NCBI GenBank assembly: GCA_963835535.1
Contig: CAWIFL010000005.1
Coordinates: 1 to 64,000, forward strand
Origin: Fen-1245 sp963835535
GTDB lineage: Bacteria; Gemmatimonadota; Gemmatimonadetes; Gemmatimonadales; JACORV01
Direction of reading: 5' to 3'
Length of the DNA stretch: 64,000 nt
The translations under genes were made by a program, and so were the position numbers. This document shows, piece after piece, positions 44,874-52,902 of this stretch. Within the stretch, counting starts at the first letter, position 1. Each line of letters opens with the position of its first letter. Under the pieces are notes generated by a model, which was given only the letters and a program-made list of their open reading frames with translations, did no database searches and had not been told where the DNA came from.

Positions 44874-45599
44874 GTGCTGATCGTCAGCGCCCAGGCGCCC
44901 GCGCTCCAGGTCGCCGGACTCACCAAGCGGTTCGGCCACGTGCGTGCGCTGCGGGGCGTGGAATTCACTCTCGGCGCCGGCGAATCGCTCGCGGTGTTCG
45001 GCCCGAACGGCGCCGGGAAGACGACGCTGCTCCGGGTTCTGGCGGGGCTCCTCAAGCCCGATGCCGGCACGGTGCAGTTCGGCGGCGAGCAGCTGGTCCG
45101 GTCCACCGCCGCCCACCGCCGCCGCGTCGGCCTCATCTCCCATCACTCGCTGCTCTACGACGGACTGACGGCCGCCGAGAACCTCGCGTTCTACGCACGG
45201 CTCTACGGCCTGGCGGAGCCCCGCGCGGCCGCGGCGCGCGCCCTGGCGGGCGTCGGCCTGGAGGCACGCGCGTCGGACGCCGCGGGGACCTTCAGCCGCG
45301 GGATGGTGCAGCGCCTGGCCATCGCCCGCGCGCTGCTGCACGACCCCGAGGTGATGCTCCTCGACGAGCCGTTCAGCGGGCTCGACCAGCGCGCCGCGGC
45401 CACGCTGCGCGACCTGCTGGGGCGGCTCAGGGCGGAGCGCCGCACGATGGTCCTGGTCACGCACAACATCGACGAGGGGCTGGAGCTGGCGACGCACGTC
45501 GCCATCCAGGTCGCGGGCGCTTTCGCGTCGCTGGGGCCGCGCGACGGCGATCTGGCCGCGTACCGCGCCCGCTACGCGGAGGCGACGGCCGGTGCGTAG
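44874..45599 (+). CDS. ccmA: Haem exporter ATP-binding protein CcmA
   Basis: 241 aa. Walker A GPNGAGKTTLL, signature FSRGMVQRLAIARALL, Walker B VMLLDEPFSGLD and the switch His (VTHN) are all present. CcmA powers the CcmABCD complex that releases holo-CcmE in system I cytochrome c maturation. The only in-frame canonical start is GTG 44874, which lies within GGGAGGTG, itself a ribosome-site-like string, so the exact start is uncertain. ccmB overlaps its 3' end by 8 bp. Confidence 0.92.
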   Translation: MLIVSAQAPALQVAGLTKRFGHVRALRGVEFTLGAGESLAVFGPNGAGKTTLLRVLAGLLKPDAGTVQFGGEQLVRSTAAHRRRVGLISHHSLLYDGLTAAENLAFYARLYGLAEPRAAAARALAGVGLEARASDAAGTFSRGMVQRLAIARALLHDPEVMLLDEPFSGLDQRAAATLRDLLGRLRAERRTMVLVTHNIDEGLELATHVAIQVAGAFASLGPRDGDLAAYRARYAEATAGA

Positions 45600-46272
45600 C
45601 GTGCTCGCGCAGGCGTGGGCCATCGCGGCCAAGGACCTCCTGCTGGAGTTCCGCAGCCGGACGTCCTTCCTCTCGGCCCTGGTCTTCACCGCGCTGGTGC
45701 TCGCGATCTTCAACTTCGCGCGCGATCCGACGGCGGTCTCGTCGGTGGACCTCGCGCCGAGCGTCCTGTGGATCACCTTCTCGTTCGCCGGCGTGCTCGG
45801 CCTGAACCGCGCGTTCACCCTGGAGAAGGAGAACCGCGCGATCGACGGCCTGCTGCTGTCGCCCGCCAGCCGGACGGCGCTCTACCTGGGCAAGACGGCC
45901 GCGAACCTGGTATTCGTCGGCGCGGTCGAGGCGATCGCGCTGCCGCTGTTCGCGCTGTTCTTCAACGTGCCGCTGCTCGACGTGCTCGGGCCGCTGGTCC
46001 TGGTGATCGCGCTCGCGACCATCGGCTTCGTGGCCGTCGGCACGCTGATGAGCTCGATGGCGGTGAACACGAAGTTCGGCGAGATGATGCTCCTGGTGCT
46101 GGTGCTGCCGTTCCTGGTGACGCCGGTGAGCGCCGCGGCCGAGATGACCACCAAGTTGTTCGCGCACCGTCCTTTCGCCGAGTGGGCGGCCTGGCTTAAA
46201 TTGCTCGCCGCCTACGACATCACTTTCGTCGTGTTGTGTACGCTGGTGTTCGAGTTCACGCTCGAGGATTGA
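45592..46272 (+). CDS. ccmB: Haem exporter permease CcmB
   Basis: 226 aa with six transmembrane helices; AWAIAAKDLLLEFRSRTSF at the N terminus, FTLEKENRAIDGLLLSPASR after helix 2 and VLVLPFLVTPVSAAAEMT are typical of CcmB. GTG start overlapping ccmA; its TGA overlaps the ccmC TTG start (TTGA). Confidence 0.92.
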   Translation: MRSVLAQAWAIAAKDLLLEFRSRTSFLSALVFTALVLAIFNFARDPTAVSSVDLAPSVLWITFSFAGVLGLNRAFTLEKENRAIDGLLLSPASRTALYLGKTAANLVFVGAVEAIALPLFALFFNVPLLDVLGPLVLVIALATIGFVAVGTLMSSMAVNTKFGEMMLLVLVLPFLVTPVSAAAEMTTKLFAHRPFAEWAAWLKLLAAYDITFVVLCTLVFEFTLED

Positions 46273-46982
46273 CCACGATCCCAACGGCTGAGCGCGCGCT
46301 GAAGCGGAGCGGCGTCTGGATGGCCATCGGGCTGCTGCTGGTGGCGGCGATCTACGTGCGCGCCCTCGCCTTCACGCCCGAAGAGGCCACGCAGGGGCTG
46401 GCCCAGAAGATCTTCTACATCCACGCTCCGAGCGCGTGGGTCGCGTTCCTCGCGTTCGGGGTGGTCGGGATCTGCAGCGCGATCTACCTGTTCGTGAAGG
46501 ACCCGCGCCTCGACCTGCTCGCCGCGTCCTCGGCGGAGGTCGGCACCGTCTTCACCACGGTGGTGCTGGTGACCGGGCCGATCTGGGGCAAGACGATCTG
46601 GGGCGCCTGGTGGACCTGGGACGCGCGCCTCACCTCGACCCTTTTCCTCTACTTCATCTACCTGGCGTACCTGGTGCTGCGGTCGGCCGTGGACGAGCCC
46701 GGCCGGCGGGGGCGCTATTCGGCGGTGCTCGGGATCCTCGGCGCCCTGCTCGTGCCGTTCATCCACGTGAGCGTGTACCTGTTCCGCACCCTGCATCCGA
46801 TGCCGGTGGTGCTGCGGCCGGGGAAGCCGGAGCTGCCGGGCTCGATGCTCCTGACGCTGCTCAGCTCGTTCACCGTCTTCACCATTTTCTACCTCGCGCT
46901 GCTCGCGCGCCGCTACGCCTGGGCGCGGCTCGTGGACGCGCGGGCCCAGAGCGAGGCCGACCGTGCCGACGCCTCCCGCTAA
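46269..46982 (+). CDS. ccmC: Cytochrome c maturation protein CcmC (haem delivery)
   Basis: 237 aa with six helices. The periplasmic tryptophan-rich haem-binding WWD motif is WGAWWTWDARLTS; candidate haem-ligating His residues are in YIHAPSAW and FIHVSVYLF. CcmC loads haem onto the chaperone CcmE. TTG start at 46269 overlaps the ccmB stop. ccmD follows, overlapping by 20 bp. Confidence 0.93.
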   Translation: MTTIPTAERALKRSGVWMAIGLLLVAAIYVRALAFTPEEATQGLAQKIFYIHAPSAWVAFLAFGVVGICSAIYLFVKDPRLDLLAASSAEVGTVFTTVVLVTGPIWGKTIWGAWWTWDARLTSTLFLYFIYLAYLVLRSAVDEPGRRGRYSAVLGILGALLVPFIHVSVYLFRTLHPMPVVLRPGKPELPGSMLLTLLSSFTVFTIFYLALLARRYAWARLVDARAQSEADRADASR

Positions 46983-47070
46983 CGGCGGCTTCATGGTCGC
47001 GGCGTACGTGGCGGCCGGCGTGATCTACGTGGCGTATGCCGTGTGGCTCTATCTGAGATCGAGGCGGTGA
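46963..47070 (+). CDS. ccmD: CcmD, small membrane subunit of the CcmABCD complex
   Basis: 35 aa from GTG 46963 (25 from the in-frame ATG 46993). One transmembrane helix is preceded by NGGFMVAAYVAAG and followed by a basic tail (WLYLRSRR), the usual CcmD pattern. GCGAGG precedes the GTG. It overlaps the ccmC end and closes the ccm cluster; ccmE, ccmF and ccmH are not nearby. Confidence 0.8.
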   Translation: MPTPPANGGFMVAAYVAAGVIYVAYAVWLYLRSRR

Positions 47071-47072
47071 GA

Positions 47073-47178
47073 CGAGGGGTTAGGGGTTAGGGGCTAGGGG
47101 TCAGGGAAAGCGAAAGGCGCCGCGGGACCCGCGGCGCCTCTGCTTGTCTAACCCCTAGTCCCTAACCCCTAACCCCCA
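47073..47178. repeat. Telomere-like G-rich inverted repeat around a bidirectional terminator (copy 2)
   Basis: The left arm carries GGGGTTAGGGGTTAGGGG then CTAGGGG (47075-47099), four runs of four Gs with 3-nt spacers. The right arm (47149-47177) is its near-exact inverse, CTAACCCC repeats. The centre is an 11-bp GC stem (47115-47125 with 47129-47139). The whole can fold into a cruciform or long hairpin, and the G-rich arm fits a four-quartet G-quadruplex. It separates convergent ccmD and the aquaporin gene, as copy 1 separates two other convergent genes. Confidence 0.8.
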
Positions 47179-47182
47179 GCTT

Positions 47183-47858
47183 TCAGTCTTTCTTCAGCAG
47201 CACTCTCTCGTACACCTGCATCGCCACGACCGCGCCGAGGATCGGGCCGACCCAGTAGACCAGCTGGCCGACCCAGAAGTTCGCGACCACCGCGGGGCCG
47301 AAGGCGCGCGCGGGGTTCAGGGCCGCGCCGGTGAGCGGGCCGCCCGCGAGGACGCACATCCACAGCGTCAGGCCGACGCCGAAGCCGCCGACCTTGGGCG
47401 CAGCAGGGTCCACCACCGTCCCCATCATCGCCAAGGCGAGGAAGAAGGTGAGGACCGCCTCGATGAGGATGGCGCCCGCCGTGGTGATGTCGCTGGCGAT
47501 GGTGAGCGCGCCGTACTGCTTGATGTGGCCCGCCGTGACGGGCATCAGCCAGCGCAGGACCACCGCCGCGAGCACGGCGCCGAGCAGCTGGGCGACGACG
47601 TAGAGCACGGCCTTCCTGCTCTCGATCCGGCCGACGGTCCAGAGGCCGATCGGTGATCGCCGGGTTGATGTGCCCGCCGGAGATGTTCATCGTGACCGTC
47701 ACCGCGATCGCATACGCCAGGCCGCATGCCGCGGCGATCCCGCCCAGCGAGAGCGCGCCCTCCTGGTAGCCGTTCATGATCATGGCGCCGCCGCCGATGA
47801 ACACCAGGATGAAGACACCGATGAATTCCGCGACGAGCGGCCGCACGGTCTGGCGCAT
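47183..47858 (-). CDS. aqpZ: Aquaporin Z-like channel with a frameshift
   Basis: The restored product is about 224 aa with six helices. Both NPA boxes are present: GGHINPAIT in the first half and GAALNPARAFGP in the second. The frame changes at about 47651: HINPAIT must continue as IGLWTVGRIESRKA, which requires removal of one base (the G after ACC). Start ATG 47858 (MRQTVRPLVAEFIGVFILVF). It conducts water or small solutes if intact. Either an assembly error or a recent inactivation; the two halves are otherwise undamaged. Confidence 0.85.
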
Positions 47859-47937
47859 TACGTCCCTCGCGTCGAAGTGGATGACAGAGTGTGAAGCGGC
47901 GCCAATATGCCCGGCGCGCTCCGGCTCACGCAAGCGG

Positions 47938-49182
47938 CTAGGCGTCGCGCCGCATGACGATCGCGGCGTTGATGCCGCCGAATCCGAACGAGTTGGAGAC
48001 CGCGATCTGCGCGCCGTGCGCCGCGACGGGCTCCGCGAGGTAGCCGAGGTCGCACTCGGGGTCGCGGGCGCGGAGGTTCAGCGTCGGCGGAAGCCACCGG
48101 CGCGCGAGGGCGAGCGCCGTGACCGCCGCCTCGATCGCGCCCGACGCGCCGAGCGGGTGGCCGTAGTAGCCCTTGGTGCCGCTCACCGCCAGCTTCGCGG
48201 CGTGCGAACCGAACGCGCGCTTGAAGGCGAGCGTCTCGGTCTTGTCGTTCAGCGGCGTGGAAGAGCCGTGCGCGTTCACGTAGTCCACCTCGTCCGGCGC
48301 CACGTGCGCGTCGGCGAGCGCGAGCGTGAGGCAGCGGGCCGCCTGGCTGCCGTCGGGGCGCGGCGCCGTCATGTGATAGGCGTCGTTGGTGGACGCCGCG
48401 CCGAGCAGCTCCGCGAGCACGGGCGCTCCCCGCGCCAGCGCGCGGCCGCGTTCCTCCAGCGCAAGCACGGCGGCGCCCTCGCCCATCACGAACCCGTCGC
48501 GCCCGGCGTCGAAGGGCCGTGACGCCTCCGCCGGCTCGTCGTTGCGCGTGGACATCGCCCGGATGACCGCGAAGGCGCCGTAGCAGAGCGGCGCCAGCGG
48601 CGCCTCCGCTCCCCCGGCCAGCATCACGTCGGCGCGCCCGTCGCGGATCGCGTGAAAGGCGTCCCCGACCGCAATCGTGCCCGAGGCGCAGCTCATCGCG
48701 TTGGTGGAGTTGACGCCGGTCACCCCGAACTCGATCGCGATGTTGCAGCTCGACGCGCCGCCGAAGACCGAAAGGGCCAGCGCCGGGTCCACGCCCTTCA
48801 GCCCCTCGGCCGCGTACACCCTGGCCTGCTGCTCCGCGTGCGCGACGCCCCCCAGCGCGGAACCCATCACGGCGCCCACGCGATCGCGGTCCTCCCGCTC
48901 CAGCACGAGCTCCGCGTCCGCGAGGGCGAGGCCGGCGGCGACCACCGACAACTGGGAGTAGCGGTCGTAGCGCCTGGCGCGGCGATCGTCGAGGAAGTCC
49001 TGCGGGCGGAAATCCGGGATCTCCGCCGCAATCCGGCTGCGGAACGGGGACGGGTCGAACCGCGTGATGGGCCGGACGGCCGACCGGCGCGCCTGGAGCC
49101 CTTCCCACAGCTCGTCGACGCCGGTGCCGATCGGCGTGACGCAGCCGATCCCCGTGACCACGACCCGCCGTTCCGCTCCCAT
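47938..49182 (-). CDS. Beta-ketoacyl-ACP synthase (KAS II / FabF type)
   Basis: 414 aa of thiolase fold. The catalytic triad is visible: Cys in AMSCASG, His in VNAHGSSTPLND and His in GYYGHPLGASG. It condenses malonyl-ACP with an acyl group. There is no acyl carrier protein, reductase or dehydratase beside it; instead it ends a five-gene operon with SRPBCC, methyltransferase, flavin reductase and FAD-oxidoreductase genes, which suggests a specialised acyl or polyketide-like product rather than bulk fatty acid synthesis. Its ATG directly follows the SRPBCC stop. Confidence 0.92.
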   Translation of the reverse strand: MGAERRVVVTGIGCVTPIGTGVDELWEGLQARRSAVRPITRFDPSPFRSRIAAEIPDFRPQDFLDDRRARRYDRYSQLSVVAAGLALADAELVLEREDRDRVGAVMGSALGGVAHAEQQARVYAAEGLKGVDPALALSVFGGASSCNIAIEFGVTGVNSTNAMSCASGTIAVGDAFHAIRDGRADVMLAGGAEAPLAPLCYGAFAVIRAMSTRNDEPAEASRPFDAGRDGFVMGEGAAVLALEERGRALARGAPVLAELLGAASTNDAYHMTAPRPDGSQAARCLTLALADAHVAPDEVDYVNAHGSSTPLNDKTETLAFKRAFGSHAAKLAVSGTKGYYGHPLGASGAIEAAVTALALARRWLPPTLNLRARDPECDLGYLAEPVAAHGAQIAVSNSFGFGGINAAIVMRRDA

Positions 49183-49656
49183 TCAGGCCTCCGCCGACCG
49201 CTCGGCGACGCGCGCAAGCCCCAACAGCGTCCGCTGCGCGATGTGGTGAATGAACACCGGACCGATGACGAGGGAGGCGGCGCTCGCGCCCACCAGCGGC
49301 CATGGGGGGCCGTCCCAGCGATGCGTCACCGTCACGGCCACGTCGCGACCCGCGGGGGCGAACGCCCACTCCACGTCCATCCCGCACGTGATACCCCGGA
49401 TGTGGCGGTAGCGCACGGCCGGCGCCGCGCGGTCGAGGCGCATCTCGGAGACCCACCAGGTCGGCCAGCGCAGCGGACCGAACGGCCGCCAGGCCGCCAT
49501 CTCCACGATGCCGCCGCCCGGGCCGTTCGCGCCCCGCTCGAGGAAACGCACCCACCGGTAGTGCGGCAGCCACTCGGGCCATCGCTCGACGTCGCTGGCG
49601 CAGGCGAAGACGCGATCCATTTCGGCGCGCACGAGTCTCCGGTCCACCTGGATCAC
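49183..49656 (-). CDS. SRPBCC-family protein (polyketide cyclase / lipid-binding fold)
   Basis: 157 aa. START/Bet v 1-like pattern: IQVDRRLVRAEMDRVFACAS, DVERWPEWLPHYRWVRFLER at the N terminus, VTVTHRWDGPPW in the sheet and a long C-terminal helix (IHHIAQRTLLGLARVAE). Such domains bind hydrophobic ligands and in type II polyketide clusters act as cyclases or aromatases. GTG start in a GTGA overlap with the methyltransferase stop. Confidence 0.8.
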   Translation of the reverse strand: MIQVDRRLVRAEMDRVFACASDVERWPEWLPHYRWVRFLERGANGPGGGIVEMAAWRPFGPLRWPTWWVSEMRLDRAAPAVRYRHIRGITCGMDVEWAFAPAGRDVAVTVTHRWDGPPWPLVGASAASLVIGPVFIHHIAQRTLLGLARVAERSAEA

Positions 49657-50360
49657 GCGCGCGCCTCGGGCCGCGCCGCCCAGGCGGCGGTGACGCGGAC
49701 GAACGGGTGCGTGCGCACGTCGGGTTCCATGCCCGCCTCCCGGCACGCACGGCGGAGCGCCGCGGGCGTGAACCCCCGCAGCACGGAGACGAAGCCGTCG
49801 TGGCGCGTGACCGGATGGAAGCGCAGCGGAAGACCGGCCAGCCAGAAGCCGAGGGCGGCCACGGGGCTGGGCAGCAGGTCGGCGATGACGCCGCCCAGCC
49901 GGGCTACCCGCCGAAGCTCGGCGATCGCGGAGGCGAGCGCGCTCCCGCGGAAGTGGTGCAGGAGCTGCGAGCAGAGCACGAGATCCACCGAGGCGGCGCG
50001 GAACGGGAGCGCGTGCGCGTCCGCGACGACGGGCATGATCGCTCCGCCGCGCGCGGCGAGCCGTGCGGCGGCGGGATGGCGCTCGAGGCCGACGACGCGC
50101 AGCTCGAGGCCGCGCACGGCGGCGCGGCGGCGCGCGGCGCGCGGGATGTCTCCCTCCCCGGTGCCGACGTCCAGGAGGGTGAGCGCGGCGCCCCGGGGGG
50201 CGGCGCGGAAGAACTCGTCGAGCCGGTCCACCGCGGCGGCCGCGCCGCCGAAGAACCGGTTCGCTCGGGCGATGTCCCGCAGCGAGGCGACCACGGTCGC
50301 CGCGTCGGCCGCCGGGTCGTCGAACAGCTCCCGGCGAGTGCTCGCCCATCGCCCGAACAC
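49653..50360 (-). CDS. Class I SAM-dependent methyltransferase
   Basis: 235 aa. Motif I LLDVGTGEGDIP, acidic loop VVGLERHPAAA, motif VVADAHALPF and LVLCSQLLHHF are typical of Methyltransf_11-type enzymes on small molecules. The C-terminal part includes FTPAALRRACREAGM. GTG start six bases after the flavin-reductase stop. It probably methylates the product of this operon; the methyl acceptor is unknown. Confidence 0.85.
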   Translation of the reverse strand: MFGRWASTRRELFDDPAADAATVVASLRDIARANRFFGGAAAAVDRLDEFFRAAPRGAALTLLDVGTGEGDIPRAARRRAAVRGLELRVVGLERHPAAARLAARGGAIMPVVADAHALPFRAASVDLVLCSQLLHHFRGSALASAIAELRRVARLGGVIADLLPSPVAALGFWLAGLPLRFHPVTRHDGFVSVLRGFTPAALRRACREAGMEPDVRTHPFVRVTAAWAARPEARA

Positions 50361-50365
50361 GGCCC

Positions 50366-50839
50366 TCAGCCCTCGAGCCCCACGTAGCCGCCGCGGAAAT
50401 AGCAGAGCGGCCGCCCCTCCCGGACCTCGGACCACTCGAGCAGGCCGGTGACGATGACGTGGTCCCCGGCCGGGAAGTGGCCGTGGCTCCGGCACTCGAT
50501 CCGGGCGAGCGCGCCGGCGAGGATCGGCAGGCCTCCCGGCGACAGCTCCAGCTCCGCCGCCGCCAGCCGCTGGAGATCCCGGTCCGCGAACCGCCGCGCC
50601 TGCACCTCCTGGTCCGACGCCAGGACGTTGACGCCGAAGCGTTCCGAGCGGAGCAGCGTCTCGCGGATCGCCGCCTCGTGTCCCACGCACACCAGCAGGA
50701 GCGGGGGGTCGAGGGACAGCGAGGTGACCGAGCTGGCGGTCATCCCGAGGCCGCCGTCCGGCGAGCGCACCGTGATGACCGAGACACCGGCGGCGAGCTG
50801 GCCCATCGTCTGGCGGAACCGGGCGGCATCGAGCGGCAT
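50366..50839 (-). CDS. Flavin reductase-like (FMN-binding) protein
   Basis: 157 aa of the split-barrel flavin reductase family: FRQTMGQLAAGVSVITVRSP, GMTASSVTSLSLDPPLLLVCVGHEA, FGVNVLASDQEVQARRFADRD, HVIVTGLLEW and PLCYFRGGYVGL. Such proteins supply reduced flavin to partner monooxygenases or use bound FMN directly. It lies 40 bp after the FAD-oxidoreductase gene, a natural partner. Confidence 0.9.
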   Translation of the reverse strand: MPLDAARFRQTMGQLAAGVSVITVRSPDGGLGMTASSVTSLSLDPPLLLVCVGHEAAIRETLLRSERFGVNVLASDQEVQARRFADRDLQRLAAAELELSPGGLPILAGALARIECRSHGHFPAGDHVIVTGLLEWSEVREGRPLCYFRGGYVGLEG

Positions 50840-50879
50840 GAACCTCGTCCTGTCGGTTTGGAGTGGGGCTGGAGCTGAA

Positions 50880-52109
50880 CTATAGGATAAGGGCGGCGAG
50901 CGCGCGCGGCGCGCAGAGGGCGCGGAACGGCACGTAGTCGCCGGCGGCTCCCACCCAGAGGTCGGCGTAGCGCGGCCGCTTCGCCGTCCGGTGCACGAAC
51001 CGGCGCATCGGCGCAGGCCGCGTGGCCGCGAGCCCGACCAGGCGCTCGAAGACCCATTTCCCCAGGAACGCCCGGCGCCGCGCCCTCCGGTACGGCCGGA
51101 GCGCCGCGCGCGTGGCCTCGCCCGAGGCGAGGGCCCGCGCCAGAGCTTCCGCCGCCAGACGCCCGCCCCGCAGGGCCGCGAAGATCCCTTCGCCGGTGAA
51201 CGGATCGAAGAAGTCCGCCGCGTCCCCGACGAGCAGGGCGCCGTCCGCCACCGACCGCCGCGTGGTGCGGGCGAACGGGCCGGCCACCAGGACTTCGCGC
51301 GCGATGCGCGCTCCCTCCAGGCGCCGGCGCAGCTCCGGGTAGCCCCGCAGCTCGGCAAAGAGGAAGCCGGCCGGATCGCGCGCGATCGCGCGGGCATCCG
51401 CGGCCGGAACGACCGCCGCCACGTTGGTCAGGCCGCGGCCCACGGAAGCGAGTCCCACGTACCGGCCGCGCCGGACGAACATCTCGCCGTAGTCGCGCAT
51501 CTCCCTCGCCCCGGCCAGATGTGCCACCAGGGCCAGGCGCCGCGGCGCGCCGTGGCGGGAGAGCCCGAGACGGCGCGCGACGAGCGAGTGCACGCCGTCG
51601 GCGCCGACGAGGGCACGGCAGCGCTGCACCCAGCGGCCGTCGCCCTCGCGCAGCACCGCTCCGGTCACGACGCCGTCTTCCACTACCAGCTGCTCGAGCG
51701 CGACGCCCTGGCGCACCTCCGCGCCCGCTCTGGCGGCGCCCGCCAGAACGATGCTGTCGAGCCGCGAGCGCGGCAGCGCGAGGCCGTACGGCCGGTACGG
51801 GGCGAAGCCGTCCGACGCGCGAAAGCGGCCGAGCACGTCGGAGCCGTCGTCCGCGACGATCCGCATCCCGGTGAGCCGCTCGGCCTCGGCCTCGACCGCT
51901 CCGAGGACGCCGAGCGCGTCGAGGTCGCGCGCGGCCTCGGGACTGAGGTACTCCGCGCAGGCCTTCTCCCGCGGGAACCGCGTGCGCTCCACCAGCAGGA
52001 CGTCCAGGCCGGAGCGCGCGGCCCACGCGGCCGTGGACGCGCCGGCCGGCCCGCCGCCGATCACGAGGACGTCGCGGCGATCTGCCGCGGCGCGGGGCGA
52101 GTCGCTCGT
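50880..52109 (-). CDS. FAD-dependent oxidoreductase, geranylgeranyl reductase-like, with an apparent ACG start
   Basis: FAD-binding Rossmann motif DVLVIGGGPAGASTAAWAARSG, then CAEYLSPEAARDLDALG, LVGADGVHSLVARRLG and GDAADFFDPFTGEGIFAALR, matching the GGR/halogenase-like group that reduces prenyl chains or oxidises aromatic products. About 409 aa if started at ACG 52109 (TSDSPRAAADRRDVLV), which has AGGGGA five bases upstream; the first canonical start, GTG 52064, would cut off the first beta strand. The frame is continuous with the upstream DUF92 gene up to that gene's TAG. First gene of the KAS operon. Confidence 0.85.
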   Translation of the reverse strand, partial: TSDSPRAAADRRDVLVIGGGPAGASTAAWAARSGLDVLLVERTRFPREKACAEYLSPEAARDLDALGVLGAVEAEAERLTGMRIVADDGSDVLGRFRASDGFAPYRPYGLALPRSRLDSIVLAGAARAGAEVRQGVALEQLVVEDGVVTGAVLREGDGRWVQRCRALVGADGVHSLVARRLGLSRHGAPRRLALVAHLAGAREMRDYGEMFVRRGRYVGLASVGRGLTNVAAVVPAADARAIARDPAGFLFAELRGYPELRRRLEGARIAREVLVAGPFARTTRRSVADGALLVGDAADFFDPFTGEGIFAALRGGRLAAEALARALASGEATRAALRPYRRARRRAFLGKWVFERLVGLAATRPAPMRRFVHRTAKRPRYADLWVGAAGDYVPFRALCAPRALAALIL

Positions 52110-52136
52110 ATCCGCTCCCCTGCGTGTGTGTGGAGC

Positions 52137-52835
52137 CTACGAAGGTACGATTGGTACCCCGAGCAGGGCAGGGAGGGCCGCGACGGCGGCGCCGACCAGC
52201 GTGGCCGCCAGGTTGACGGTGTCGTTGGTCATCCACGCCAGCCCCGAAACCAGCACGGCCGTCGCGCCGCAGCCGTGACGCCGCGCCTCGCCCACGGCGC
52301 CGCACGCCGGACAGCGATAGCGCGCCTGCAGCGTCGCGCCGAGCAGTGAGTCGGCAAAGCCGCCGGCGAGGCCGCCGGCGGCGACGAACGCCGCCGCCCG
52401 CGGGTCGACGAGGCCCAGGAGCGCCGCCACGGCCGCGATGAAGGCGGCGCCGGCGGCGCCTCCGGCCGTCCCGAGCCACGTCACCGCGCCGGACGTACCG
52501 CGCGGGACGGCGACTCGCGTCGTGACGAGCCGCGGCGCCGAGCGGCTGCGGCCGCCGATCTCGGTGGACCAGGTGTCCGCCGCGGCTGCGGCGAGTGCGC
52601 CGGCGAACGCCGCCGTCCCGATCGGGTTCAGCCGCGAGAGCAGCGCGGCGGCGGCCGCCACGCCCCCGTTGGCGGCGACCTGAGTCGCGGAGCGGCGCCC
52701 TCCGCCGGGCGTGAGCCAGGTGGAGGAAAGGAAGAACGCGAAAAGCAGGACCAGCCCGGCCCACCCGGAGCCGGCCGCCACGGCGCCGCCCACCAGCAGG
52801 GCGGCGAACGTGCCGCGGGGCGAGAGCCAACTCAT
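52137..52835 (-). CDS. DUF92 membrane protein (VTE6/phytyl-phosphate kinase-like family)
   Basis: 232 aa with about six helices. ATQVAANGGVAAAAALLSRL, AAAAADTWSTEIGGRSR and GGLAGGFADSLLGATLQARYRC are the DUF92 signatures; plant VTE6, a phytyl-phosphate kinase, belongs to this family. A short Cys pair (RCPACGAVGEARRHGCG) interrupts the C-terminal part. It precedes the GGR-like gene, so a prenyl or isoprenoid-alcohol step is a fair but unproven guess. Confidence 0.85.
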   Translation of the reverse strand: MSWLSPRGTFAALLVGGAVAAGSGWAGLVLLFAFFLSSTWLTPGGGRRSATQVAANGGVAAAAALLSRLNPIGTAAFAGALAAAAADTWSTEIGGRSRSAPRLVTTRVAVPRGTSGAVTWLGTAGGAAGAAFIAAVAALLGLVDPRAAAFVAAGGLAGGFADSLLGATLQARYRCPACGAVGEARRHGCGATAVLVSGLAWMTNDTVNLAATLVGAAVAALPALLGVPIVPS

Positions 52836-52902
52836 GGGCGTCGAGACTCTTCAGTCGCGAGTCGCGAGTCAAGGGCCCCTGCGCTATCTTCGGCCGCACG
52901 CT

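Noticed and set aside
52836..52902. Direct repeat GTCGCGAGTCGCGAGTC as an operator
   Set aside because: Short and GC-rich, with no symmetry or second site; chance is likely.
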